In this document: in pieces, positions 47,403-58,214 of the stretch
Layout of the letters: every line of letters begins with the position of its first letter
Position numbering within the stretch: position 1 is the stretch's first letter
Assembly: GCA_951799425.1 (NCBI GenBank)
Contig: OX637393.1
Location: forward strand, 5,785,744-5,849,743
DNA length: 64,000 nucleotides
From: Ilex aquifolium
Taxonomy: Eukaryota; Streptophyta; Magnoliopsida; Aquifoliales; Aquifoliaceae
Direction: 5' to 3'
Translations under genes and position numbers: made by a program
The notes under the pieces: generated by a model
What the model saw: the letters and a program-made list of their open reading frames with translations, nothing else
Databases searched by the model: none
Told to the model about the DNA's origin: nothing

Positions 47403-48427
47403 GGGAGAATTACATCCAAACCCCTGAGGTTTGTCACTTAATCACTTAGACCCCCTGATATTTAAAATATTACACACAGACCCCCTGAGGTTTGTACGCG
47501 CGTAACACTTAGACCCCTACTGTAAATATATCTGTTAATAAATTATACTTAGACCCCCTGAAATTTGTAAGTATATAATATTTAGATCTCTTAAGTTTAA
47601 AATATTATACTTAGACTAAAAATATTCTAATCAAAGATAGAATATCAAATGTTTTAAATTTTACAACCAAAATTCAAGTTCTATTGTATGATTTATTGAA
47701 ATAAAATTTTAATTTTAATTTTAATTTTTTCTTAAAAAATCGTAATTAATATACAATTATATTATCTATTGGAATAAAACTAAAAAATTAAACAAGGGGT
47801 CTAAGTCATTTATAATAAAATATAAATTTTACATCCAAAATTCATGTTATATTATGTCATTTATTGAAATAAAATCAAAAATAAAAGTCTAATTTAAAAA
47901 AAAAAAAATCATAGTTAGTATATAATTATACTATCTATTAGAATAAAACTAAAAAATTAAACAATGAGTCAAACTGTAATAGACACAATATCTTTTAGCT
48001 TTAATTGAGGTAGTTTGGTATTTTAATTTGGTCATTTAAACGACCAAATTAAATTTCAATAGACAATATAATTGTATACTAATTACGATTTTTTAAGAAA
48101 AAAATTGAATTTTTATTTTTGATTTTATTTCAATAAATGATACAATAGAACATGAATTTTGGTTGTAAAATTTAAAATATTTGATATTTTATCTTTAATT
48201 AGAGTATTTTTTATTTAAGTATAATATTTTAAACTTAAGGGATCTAAATATTATATACCTACAAACTTCAGGGGGTCTAAACATAATTTATTAACAGCTA
48301 TATTTACAGCAGTGGTTTAAGTGTTACGCGCGCACAAACCTCAGGGGGTTTGTGTGTAATATTTTAAATGTCAGGGGGTCTGAATGATTAAGTGACAAAC
48401 CTCATGGGGTCTAGATGTAATTCTCCC
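47403..48427. mobile_element. MULE-type foldback, copy 1 (1025 bp)
   Basis: The ends GGGAGAATTACATC / GATGTAATTCTCCC are inverted. Inversion continues for roughly 350-400 bp per side (GTTTGTCACTTAATCA facing TGATTAAGTGACAAAC; ACGCGCGTAACACTT facing AAGTGTTACGCGCGC; CTTAAGTTTAAAATAT facing ATATTTTAAACTTAAG). The flanking 9-mers (TAAAAAAAA and TCAAAAAAT) match at 7 of 9, a worn target duplication. Non-coding. Confidence 0.8.
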
Positions 48428-48601
48428 TCAAAAAATATATGTATGAACTTTAAAAAAAAAAAAAAAAAAGGAATTTTATATGGACCAAAGGGCACAAGGC
48501 AAGAGATTTCCCACAAAATGACAAAACATTTGGATTCCCTGGAATCAAATAGACCCTATTTTTGCAGCCTATCCATCATTATTTTGAAATCCACACTGAC
48601 T

Positions 48602-48602
<1 letters not shown>

Positions 48603-48631
<29 letters not shown>
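48603..48631 (+). repeat. (GA)n microsatellite in the 5' leader
   Basis: An AGAGAG run of about 28 bp lies 80-110 bp upstream of the start codon at 48713, probably in the transcribed leader. Confidence 0.7.
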
Positions 48632-48634
<3 letters not shown>

Positions 48635-48712
48635 CGATTTACAGAGAGACAATCAGAAGACAACCCACGACCCAATCTACCCCATTTCCCGTTCCACAAT
48701 AAACCAATAGTC

Positions 48713-50383
48713 ATGCCATCAGGTGCAAAGAAGAGAAAAGCAGTCAAGAAAAAGAAGGAGAAAGAGGCCAACAACACCAGCTCCGTAACTCATGGTATTC
48801 TCACTTTCTCTCTCTGTGCTTCTAATATTTCCAACCAATCCACATGTGTTCATCTGTCACTCCATGATTGTCTGATCTCTGTGGCCTTTATTGTTGATCT
48901 GTCTCTCAAATTGTCTTGGTGGGTAGCTGTTAATATCTCTTGTTTGGCTTGATTCACTCTCAATTTTACTTGTTTGGCTTGATTCACTATCAATTTTAGT
49001 GGTTTGGCTTGATTCACTATGAGTTTTACTGGTTTGGCTTTATTCAATATCAAATTTACATACCCAGCTGTCTCCCAATTGTACGAAATCTATCTATGAA
49101 TTTAAGACGTAATGCAGTCATCTGTGTAACTATGTATCAGTGTGGGTGGGTGGGTGAAAGTGGTGTAATGGGATGTATTGGTGTGTTTTGTTACTTAATT
49201 TTGTTTAGAATTACTTGAATTATTACTTAATTTCAAAAGCTTAACGCCAGTACTTTAGCACACATACTTTTATGAATCATATACTTCCTTTTCCTGATTG
49301 GTACTATTTATTTTTGGCTCAAAATACTTGATGGGCATGTGTTAATCTGTTTTGTATCTCTCCATATGGTGTTGAATTCTTGTGAATGTTTCAAACTATG
49401 GTAGGAGATGATGATTTGAAACACCATGATGAGAAGGAGAGTGATGGTGGGGAGGTTAGCTCTCCTGCATCACAAGACCACCATAATCACCAGCATCCAT
49501 TTACTGAGGGAGAAGAGGAAGAGGTGGAGAAGAGAGAAATCAAAGTGGAAGGTGTTGTTCAGATTGATAGGGAAGCAAAGTCTGCACATGAATCTGAGAG
49601 CAAGGATATAAGGATTGAGTATGCTGATGCTGCACATGAAAAACACACGTCTAGTAGCTCTAGTAGTAGCAGTTCGGATGATGAATCGCATGTTGAGAAG
49701 GCAGTAGTGGTGGAAACAGCCCCTTTTGTTGATGCCGTGTCCAAAGTGGTAACTCATAGCATTCCAGTTGGAAACACATGTAATTCAGTTGTGGACAATG
49801 CTCCTGTTGTTGATACAGAAAGGGTTTCATTGTTAGAAGAGGTGGCTCACATAAATGAGAGTGCTTCTGTTACTTCTGATGTGGTTGAGCCAGGGTTAGA
49901 GGAAAATGGGGAGAAAAAGTTACCCCCATTGGAGGAGAATGTTGGGGTTTCAATAGTTGCTATAGATTTGGAATCACAGGAAAAGGAGAATGAAGTCGTT
50001 TCAACATCAGATGGGATTGCTGTAGCATCTTTGGATGCCAGGGGCCTTGCAGCACCAGAGAATGATGATAAAATGTTGGTTTCTTACAATGCTCCAGGAG
50101 CTGATACCAGTAATGGTGCGGAACATCTTAAAGATCCCAAGGTTCCTGAATGCTCAGATATACAGGTATTGCCCTATTCTGTTCTTTTCTTGGGGGATTG
50201 ACCTTGTCATATTTTTGCTCTAATCTGCAATGAGCAACAGAATGCATTATCATATAGTTGTTTGTTTATTCATTTCGAAATTATATGCAGCCTCTGGGGG
50301 ATTCAGCTCCAAGACCTGTGCAAACAACTTCCTGGAAGAGCTGCTGTGGGCTGTTTGAGTTGTTGACAGGCTCCAATAGTTGA
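48713..50383 (+). CDS. Conserved plant protein of unknown function
   Basis: Exons 48713-48794, 49405-50165 and 50291-50383 join in frame to 311 aa. The N-terminus MPSGAKKRKAVKKKKEKEA is strongly basic and could be a nuclear or nucleolar signal. The middle, about residues 28-280, is acidic and disordered-looking, with HHDEKESDGGE, a Glu-rich patch (GEEEEVEKRE) and a serine run near residue 100. The C-terminus has a compact conserved-looking tail TSWKSCCGLFELLTGSNS with a Cys pair. I recall plant proteins with this PSGAKKRKA start and SCCGLFEL tail but know no function. Exon 3 adds only 30 codons, yet its tail is the most protein-like part, which supports the splice. A GTTGGAAT donor-like word right after the stop suggests a 3'-UTR intron. 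The ATG at 48713 is the first one in a good context. Confidence 0.85.
48941..49060. repeat. 30-bp tandem repeat, four units, in intron 1
   Basis: Four units of a 30-bp word (TGTTTGGCTTGATTCACTMT then CAATTTTACT), starting at 48941, 48971, 49001 and 49031. Copies diverge slightly towards the 3' side. The minus-strand frame across them is an artefact. Confidence 0.85.
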
Positions 50384-52800
50384 TTTCAGGTTGGAATTTT
50401 TTACAATACTCAGAATAGTACTGCATTTGTTTTTGTTTATCTTCGTGTCTGGCTATATATGTGTTTTCCTTTAGTTAAAGTTCTAAAACTTTATAATGTC
50501 TTTTAGCTAAAATAGGCTGATTTTTCGAACTCAATTGTCTTTGCTACTGTTGTGCATCTGCTTGATTGCTGTATAATAATTCTTTTTGAATGAAATGTCC
50601 CTTATACTGTTGCACACTATTGTTGTATATGTTATGCTCGTTTTGATCAGCAACAATAAAAGTTTTCCTTTCTTATGTATCAATTTGTTCCTTTCAAAAC
50701 GTATTTACATGTATGCTAAAAAAAACATATTGTACAAATCAGTCATGTGCACAGGGGGTTCCACGACAGTAAAATGGGTTGCTTAATTAGATTTTTGGTG
50801 GCTACTGTTGACCAAATTTAGAATGATGTTGGTCAAGATGTGGGAGTTGCTTTCTGAGATTTTGTCGCCATAAGACGAAATAAGTATCAAGGCAGGTCAA
50901 TTTCAATATTGAAGTTCAGTATCTTTGTTAACTAAGAACTTCTGAAAACATGAAGAGTTCAATTTGAGCATCTTATTTGCAAAACTAAAGACTTTATAGC
51001 ACAAGGGAATTAATTCGTGGTTGGGTATAATAAACTGAAATTCAGATGATATAGGAGCCTCAGTTTTATGTGGCCTGTTTAGCATGGAAACTTTTGAATT
51101 GAAAGATAAATATGCCAAATAATTTGCTGTGTGTGGTACCCTGGAAATGAATGTTTTGAGCAGATGCTGAATCCTGAATTTTGGTCAGTTAAGGGAATTG
51201 TGCAGAGACCCCTCCACATTCTTATGGCTCATCTCTCCCCAACTTTTTCATCCCAGGGGATTAAAACTCCAAATATTTGAACCACTCCATGAAATGTTAT
51301 GGCCAATTCCCAATCTGCAGTGTAAATGATTTTTAATTTCTTTACTTCATCTGGCATTCAAATTCTTCTGTTGCCCTCCCTTTTTCTTGTTTCTACTTAA
51401 TTATCTCATCTCACTGATTTACAAAAACTGACAGAATATGCCTTAGACTATCGCCTGTTCATTGGTCAGTTTAACCAGGTATTAATACTGTAGTTTCTTT
51501 GCAGGCAATATAGATATTAATAGCGAATTGTGCGTAGCATATTTTCTCTGATGCAGAAGCAGAGCATAAAGGAGCTTGTGTGGACAGTGAAGCTTGTGGA
51601 ACTCTAAAAAGGATTTGGATCATAGAAGCTTATGTAGTTCCCTTTCTATGTTTTCATCCTGAAAAATAATGAGAGGTCTGACATAGCGACAAACTCAGGT
51701 TTTTCTGTAGTACAAGTATTATCTTGGAAGGCTCAGAGTTCTTAGTTTCCATGGCTGCTTTCATGTTGATTTTGCAGTGGGTATTCTTTTTCTTTCTTCT
51801 TGGTGTGTCGTATCTTTTTCTTGAAGAAGACATTTCATAGTGGATAGGAAACTGTAAAATGCAAAGTTTTAGAACTTTTCACTATGAGATTTATATTTTT
51901 TTTGTTGCTGTCATTCTAGGGGCTCTCTTAAAATTTCTCCCTCCCTTTGTGTTGATGATTTGCTATAGAGATTTGATGATAGTGGGTTAACATGAGTAGC
52001 GTTTGATTATCATTTAACCTTATGACTTCGTATTCTTTAGAGTGCAGATCCATGTTACTATACCTTGGTGTATTGTGTAGTGGTTGGTGATGTAGCCAGA
52101 AAAAAGATTTGTGCAACCGAATTAAATCCATTTGCTGTTTTTTTTTTAAAAATCCTTTTGATGCTCAGACTGTGGAGTACAAACAGGAAATGAGTGAGCG
52201 TAAACGATATAATTATGCTTAAATTTGTATTCTTGTTCAGATGTCATGTAGGTATGCTACGCATTCTTCTTAATGATCGATGCAGGATTCATTTAAACTC
52301 AGTTTTAGAGCTTGCAGGGGTTCCTGATCCTTGACTAAATGAGTTTGATCTTTTTGAACCTTGTTTGGACTGGCAGGGATGATTGATTAGCTTGAAATCT
52401 CTATTTTATATGATTCAGCAGGAAATAACTAGTTCTTTGGGAACTTATCCGGGCCAATTATATTTTCGAACCATATGCCCAACCATGTGAAAGTAATGGC
52501 CTGTTTTGTTATATGATCCTTAACTGTATAACGTCAGTGTGGGTCGTCACAATCTTCTCCCCTTTATTTTCTCGCATCCTTGTGAATGACTCATAATTGC
52601 ATGGATTCCGCGATGCAGTGCTCCTGAACCCACACAATCGTGTGCATGGAATGACTAATACCATGTGTAGTAATCACACGAATCCACCCAATGGGGCTAG
52701 CTAAGGAGTTTGTATTTGGGATCATCGTTTTTAAATATGTATGATTCGAATGTAAGATTCAACACACACCAATGTGAATTGTCACACTTGATGGGATTGT
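50384..52800. other. 3' region of the unknown gene and intergenic
   Basis: No further coding exon is supported. The first part is probably a 3' untranslated region that may contain an intron: the word TTTCAGGTTGG follows the stop, and acceptor-like TTTCTTTGCAG and CTGATGCAG words lie at about 51500-51558. Its base composition is less AT-biased than the transposon-rich DNA. Confidence 0.45.
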
Positions 52801-52925
52801 AAAGATGATGCTTAGAATTCAAGGCAATGCTGCAAAACCATATTCTTTCTTGGCTAACATTTGTGAAGTTTTCTTTTTGAATGGTACATTCTTTGGTTAG
52901 GCTTTGCTAATAGTTCTTTCTAGGA
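52801..52925. repeat. Segmental-duplication block, left copy
   Basis: Words such as AAGATGATGCTT, GCAAAACCA, ATTCTTTCTTGGCTAACATT and AATGGTACATTCTTTG recur in order at about 58215-58330. This block precedes both acidic-protein genes, so it marks the duplicated unit. Confidence 0.75.
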
Positions 52926-53792
52926 GGGAAAGTGATATTCCTTGGAAGCTAAAGAGAATCAATTGATGTCTCAAACTATATGTGGATTTGGTATTACTAA
53001 TTCACAATGCCCATTTTCAAAGTTATCCCTCCTTCTTCTCCTCCTCCTCCTCTCGCTTCGGTCTTTTCTTTCCTTATGATTACATTACTTAGAAAATAAA
53101 CGAATTTACTTTCATAGCAAAGCAATATACCATTGCTTGTTCTTCATCGTTTTGAATCAATAAGCGGATGGCAGGATATACATGTTGTTTTTTTTCTCAT
53201 TGTCTGATTGATATCGCTGCAAAATAAGAAATCAATTACACGATTTATATTTAGTGTGATACAAACTAATAGAAAAACGGTAACATTTATCGACTTTTCT
53301 TTGTTTGAATCTACATAAATATTTTCTACATTTTTTTGGGGTGTAAATGATGGTCCTCTATATCAATTGAATTTAAATCGAAACTCGGATGTTTTTTAAT
53401 AGTTCTCTCTTCTATTTTTTTTCCCTCTCTTACTAACTGGAACGTACCGAACCTCTCTTTCTAATAGTTCTCTCTTCTATCACCTGACTAATTCTTTTGA
53501 ATCTTGATACATGTTGTCCCCTACATCATGTACAAAAGAAAAATTACCCCATAAATTCCTTAAGGTCCTTGAGGGTGTACTCGAACTCAAGTCTCTAATT
53601 TTGTAAATTACACTTTTGGGCAACTTGTTTTTTATTCAGGAGTTAAAAAAGGTCTTATTCAAAATGCATTAAAATATTAAATTTTTTATATTATACTCTC
53701 AATGTATTAAAGTATTGTAGTGTGGCCCTTTCATTAATTTCTGTTTCTTATTCAGTCAAAAATTATATCGTTGATGTTGAGAGAATGAATAT
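52926..53792. other. Intergenic upstream of acidic-protein gene 1
   Basis: No gene is supported. The words TTTCTCATTGTCTGATTGATATCGC at about 53194-53218 reappear at the right edge of the window. About 53640-53760 is one arm of a MITE whose other arm lies beyond the MULE at 53802-54822. Confidence 0.45.
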
Positions 53793-53801
53793 TAGAAACT
53801 A

Positions 53802-54822
53802 GGGAGAATTACACCCACACCCCCTGAGGTTTGTCACTTAATCACTCAGACCCCCTGACATTTGAAATATTATACACAGACCCTCTGAAGTTTGTACGCG
53901 CGTAACACTTAGACCCCTGCTTTAAATATATCAATTAATAAATTACACTTAAAACTCCTTGAAGTTTGTACGTATATAATACTTAGACTCCTTAAGTTTA
54001 AACTATTATACTTAGATAAAAAATATTCTAATCAAAGATAGAATATCAAATATTTTAAATTTTACAACCAAAATTCATGTTCTATTGTATCATTTATTGA
54101 AATAAAATTAAAATTAAAAATTTAATTTTTTCTTAAAAAATCGTAATTAGTATACGATTATACTATCTATTGGAATAAACTAAAAAATCAAACAAGGGGT
54201 CTAAGTCATTCATAATAGAACATAAATTTTACATCTAAAATTCATATACTATTATGTCATTTATTAAAATAAAATCAAAAAAAAAAATAGTTTTAAAAAA
54301 AAAATCATAGTTAGTATATAATTATACTATCTATTAGAATAAAACTAAAAAATTAAATAAGAGATCAAACTGTAATGGACACAATATCTTTTAGATTTAA
54401 TTGGGGTAGTTTGATATTTTAATTTGATCATTTAAAATACCAAATTAAATTTCAATAGACAATATAATTGTATACTAATCACGATTTTTTTAAAAAAAAT
54501 TAAATTTTTAGTTTTGATTTTATTTCAATAAAAGATTTAATAGAACATGAATTTTAATTGTAAACTTTAAAATATTTGATATTTTATCTTTAATTGAAAT
54601 ATTTTTGGTCTATGTATAATATTTTAAACTTAAGGGGTCTAAGTAATATATATTTATAAACTTTAGGGGGTTTGGGGTGTAATTTATTAATAGATATATT
54701 TACAGCAGGGGTCTAAGTGTTACGCGTTTACAAACTTCAGAGAGTTTGTGTGTAATATTTCAAATGTCAGGAGTTTGAGTGATTAAGTGACAAATCTCAG
54801 GGAGTGTGAGTGTAATTCTCCC
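53802..54822. mobile_element. MULE-type foldback, copy 2 (1021 bp)
   Basis: The same family as 47403-48427 (GGGAGAATTACACC ... TGTAATTCTCCC, with GTTTGTCACTTAATCA near the left end and its complement near the right). It is bounded by a perfect 9-bp target duplication TAGAAACTA at 53793-53801 and 54823-54831, which settles the Mutator-like assignment. Long arms, non-coding. Confidence 0.92.
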
Positions 54823-55057
54823 TAGAAACTAACAGAAAGGTCATATTTAATTATTTTTAATATTGAGGGTATAATATTAAAAAATCTAATATTTGAAGAT
54901 ATAAAATAAAAATCTAAAATTTGAAGATATAAAATAAAAATCCTTAAATCTTTTAGAATATAAAATGCAATTCGTCCTAACCAAAAAAAAAAACGAAGCG
55001 GTAAAATTTGTTAGTTCATAAACGAAATACCTAAAATACCCCCCACAATCACCGGTC

Positions 55058-55065
55058 TATATAAA
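55058..55065 (+). promoter_or_regulatory. TATA box of acidic-protein gene 1
   Basis: TATATAAA inside the words ACCGGTCTATATAAAGCCATG, shared with gene 2. It predicts transcription from about 55090 and a leader of about 260 nt. Confidence 0.7.
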
Positions 55066-55257
55066 GCCATGCATTTCATAGTCTTAAGCGCCAAACCTCT
55101 CTCTCTGTTTCTAGCAAGAACGAAGCCTTCACGCTCTCTGCAACGTCAAGTATCACATCAACGTATATCTCTTTCTCTCTGCGTGTACATACGTGTATAT
55201 ATGTGTGGGCGTATCTACGTGTATATATGTGTGGGCGTTTCTACGTGTATATGTTAT

Positions 55258-55351
55258 TGCTTAATTTTTCTGACTTTTCTTGCTATTACAAGATCATCAA
55301 TGGCGGCTTAATTTTTCTGACTTTTCTTTGCTATTACAAGATCATCAATGG
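55258..55351 (+). repeat. Tandem duplication of the start-codon region
   Basis: About 47 bp (GCTTAATTTTTCTGACTTTT, then CTATTACAAGATCATCAATGGCG) occurs twice in direct succession. The second copy holds the real start codon at 55348. The first gives an upstream ATG at 55300 followed by GCG GCT TAA, a three-codon upstream ORF (55300-55311). Gene 2 has a single copy. Confidence 0.85.
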
Positions 55352-56448
55352 CGGACGGTACGAATAATGATGCCGATTTTGCTGAGCAAGATATGATTGA
55401 AAAGAACCAGGAGGAAAACCAGAAAATAACGGCTGCGATTGAACAATTTGACAGCGATAAAAAATCCTTCAAGAAGAACCTGAATGAGTTGTCAAGGTCA
55501 AGTAAGTTTGATTTTGTATTTGAATCGTCATCCGACGATGGTAGCGATCTTGATCTTGAAAATTCTGAGAATGCTGAAGATTATGTGAAAGAGAATTTGA
55601 AGAAAAAGTCTCTTCAAGAAAATCAAGGTCTCTCTCTCTCTTTACATGAATACATACGCCGGAGTGTATTTCTGATCATTGGTTTTTCTTTTTATTTTCT
55701 TTTGAATTTTATTTCATGTTTGTTGATTTTCTTTCTTGTAGGAACAATAGCAACCGCTGAATTCACAGATCAAGATCGCAATGACAAAGTTGAAGATGAA
55801 ATTCCCGCCAAAAATTCAAAACTGAGTCCCATTGTTGAGACATTAAACCAGAAGATACCCCCCCAATTTAAGAGATTAGCTAGAGGACTCAAAGAATTAT
55901 GTAACGATGATGATTCTGATGAAGAAGAAGAAGAAGAGTGGAGGAATATTTTGGGAATGAACGTTGATACTGAACTGGACGACTTGGATGAGAAGTCAAA
56001 AGATACTGATCAATTCAACAATGTTACTCAACCGGATTATTACACAAATATTGAAGGACTGGAAGAAGAGTTGTACGAATTGATGAGAGAATTTAAAGAA
56101 GATGATGAGAAAGAAGAACAAGGTCGTTTGAACAAGCTAAATGTAGAGCAAAAAGTGTTGAATCGACCTGAGGACAGCATAGAGTGTGTTGATTTTGCTG
56201 AAATTCATGGACCGGAATTCGACAAAAGCAAAGAAGAATTCAAAGAGAAAGAAGAGGATGTGACGAAAGGGGACTTAGATCAGAATCAGAAAATGGAGGT
56301 GGCTCAGAATCAGAAAATGGAGTTGGATCAGAATCAGAAAATGGAGTTGGATCAAGAATCTGAGGTCTTGGAACTGATATTCAATCAAATAGGTGAGCTT
56401 GAGACTCAGATCCCTCGCCTGCAAGACGAACGTGCCTGGTTGAAATGA
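55348..56448 (+). CDS. Acidic coiled-coil-like protein, gene 1 (in-frame TGA)
   Basis: Not recognised. Exons 55348-55627 and 55742-56448 give 328 aa. The first 93 codons share MADGTNNDADFAEQD, ENSENAEDYVKE and LKKKSLQENQ with the paralogue at 60262. Exon 2 shares AEF-DQ, EIPAK and a LEEELYEL heptad-like stretch. The protein is very rich in Glu, Asp, Lys and Gln, with a DDDSDEEEEEE patch and three 8-residue DQNQKMEL-type repeats (56275-56346). It is likely a soluble helical or coiled-coil protein of unknown role. Two oddities. The 113/114-bp intron (55628-55741) is a multiple of 3 without stops. Also, the frame stops at TGA 56446-56448 but reopens in the same frame to 56703, where it again resembles the paralogue. 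The intron donor is weak (GTCTCTCT), but the family alignment resumes exactly after the acceptor TTGTAG. Confidence 0.7.
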   Translation: MADGTNNDADFAEQDMIEKNQEENQKITAAIEQFDSDKKSFKKNLNELSRSSKFDFVFESSSDDGSDLDLENSENAEDYVKENLKKKSLQENQGLSLSLHEYIRRSVFLIIGFSFYFLLNFISCLLIFFLVGTIATAEFTDQDRNDKVEDEIPAKNSKLSPIVETLNQKIPPQFKRLARGLKELCNDDDSDEEEEEEWRNILGMNVDTELDDLDEKSKDTDQFNNVTQPDYYTNIEGLEEELYELMREFKEDDEKEEQGRLNKLNVEQKVLNRPEDSIECVDFAEIHGPEFDKSKEEFKEKEEDVTKGDLDQNQKMEVAQNQKMELDQNQKMELDQESEVLELIFNQIGELETQIPRLQDERAWLK

Positions 56449-56703
56449 GAAGAGGAAGGAGTTGATGCAAAATTTCAGCTGTTGAAATTGGAACTTGCGC
56501 AGCTGAAACAGAGGAATTCTGATATGGAAATGGATGTATTTGAACTTGTTAAGAACAGGATCAAGGCTATTATGCAACAAACAGCTGATCATGAACTGAG
56601 AGACAAAATTAAGTCATGGTTGGAATGCCAAACGGAGAAAACAGAGACTCAAATTGAGGGCAGGACCAAGGATTCGAGAAGATGTCTGAGGATCTGGAAA
56701 TGA
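56449..56703 (+). pseudogene. Same-frame continuation after the TGA of gene 1
   Basis: 85 codons in the same frame follow the TGA. They include LELAQLKQRN heptad-like sequence and HELRDKIKSW, matching HQELRDEIKS in the paralogue. The ancestral protein therefore ran through this point. Near the end the +1-shifted frame reads EKMSEDLE, closer to the paralogue's EDLKK tail, so a second small frame change may exist. Either this copy is truncated or it depends on readthrough; truncation is the simpler reading. Confidence 0.65.
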
Positions 56704-58214
56704 TGTGATGCAGAGAAGACCTTGAAGTGAGTTTGCAGCTGGGATGCACTACTCTATTGATCTATTAATTGCTTTGACAATTGTCTTGGATAGTTGTTCT
56801 TTGATTATAGATTTGTTAGTTTCTACCTGCATATCTTGGAAGTGTAGATATATAGAGTGAAAGATTACATTTTTAGTAGACAGACAGACCAAGCATCTCT
56901 TATTTCCTTATCATAATAGATGATGACTAGTAGCTTTTCAATTGGGATTTGTTTGAGCTTCCTGGATTCTTTGAGTAGTATAGTATTCTGATCATAGTAA
57001 GTAAATTGCAGGGACTATTATGCCTTATATTGCTGAGAAGGTTAAGTTGCCGTTTGCTATTGTTTTTGAAGTATATATATTTTGAGTAAAACCTTGTTTG
57101 TTAAAATGGCACCTTAAGCTGATATGGTCCACCATTGATGGGGTTACTGGAGATTTGGCAGCAGTAGCTGCTCTGTTCTGCATCAATCATCATACAGAAG
57201 ACAAACAAGGTCTGAACTGGTTAGAGAGTTTAGAATGCATTACCCAATTTATATCCTATAGTGTAGATATAGATATAGATGAAGGATCACTTGTAAATAG
57301 ACAAAACTTCCACTTGAATATATGTAAATAATATTTTTTATAAAACATTCAATTTATATTTGTAATTTATTTGAATAATAAATTATGTGTCAAATAATTA
57401 AAATCTTATTTTAATTATTACGTTATTGATTTATTCTACCTCTTTTTGAGTACATAATTTACCATTTTTTGGGTATCTCCCCAGCTTCCTAAAACATTTC
57501 TTCTTCTTTTTTTTTAGTAGAGTTTCAATGTAAGATTATCATTTTTGCGTATTTGCACATCTAAATATATTATTATTATTTTGTCAAAGATATTGATTAA
57601 ATTATATACTATTATTTGTATTATAATATTATAATATTGTTGCATATAAAAGAAATCAAAATAATTGGTAAAATTCAATCTACCAACTACATGTATATAA
57701 TTGTAGAATATAGTAAATAGATATTTATATAGAAACTGTATAAAAGTTTACTACTAATAAATGAGTCTACAAGAATTTAGAAATCAAATACTACTAATAA
57801 AAAGAGTCCAAAAGAATTTAGAAGTTAAATAGGTATAGAAAATAAAAATTGGATGAAAGTAAATATGTGGGTAGAATTAACTTTATAATGGATAAATTAG
57901 GAAATTAAAAAATTTTCACAGATGCTGGACATTTAGAAATAGTATAAATATGTATACATGTATGTCTTATGAGCATGATTTTGGTATTTCTATTCTTCTT
58001 TTTAGAATATCAATAAATCTTGATACGAGAATATTACAATTGACCTTGGATTGAAGATGCACATTTATCGCTTCTAGTAGCATCTAGAAGAAGTAAGCAT
58101 GGTCAGAAGTTGACCTCCATATTCGAACTCACAATATATTGCTTAAGTGGATGAATACTTGTTATTGTTGGAAGTTCTTTTCTTGCATAGTTGTGTGTTT
58201 CAAATAGCTTTGTG
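56704..58214. other. 3' flank of gene 1 and intergenic
   Basis: No gene is supported. 57113-57200 (GCTGATATGGTCCACCATTG, GGGGTTACTGGAGATTTGGC) matches the DNA directly after the stop of gene 2 (61261 onward), but here it lies 0.4 kb from the stop. The intervening part resembles sequence further downstream in gene 2's flank (GCATATC-TGGAAGTGTAGATA), so the flank is rearranged or partly duplicated. Confidence 0.5.

Noticed and set aside
48850..49053. Minus-strand 67-codon frame with NQAK repeats
   Set aside because: It is the translation of a 30-bp intronic minisatellite and has no support as a gene.
55069..55311. 80-codon frame starting at ATG 55069 as the N-terminus of gene 1
   Set aside because: This ATG lies 4 bp after the TATA box, probably before the transcription start. 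The frame is CT-repeat-derived and ends before 55348, and the paralogue's equivalent stops after five codons.
57098..57331. 77-codon frame downstream of gene 1
   Set aside because: It matches DNA in the 3' flank of gene 2, where the frame is not conserved, so it is duplicated non-coding sequence.
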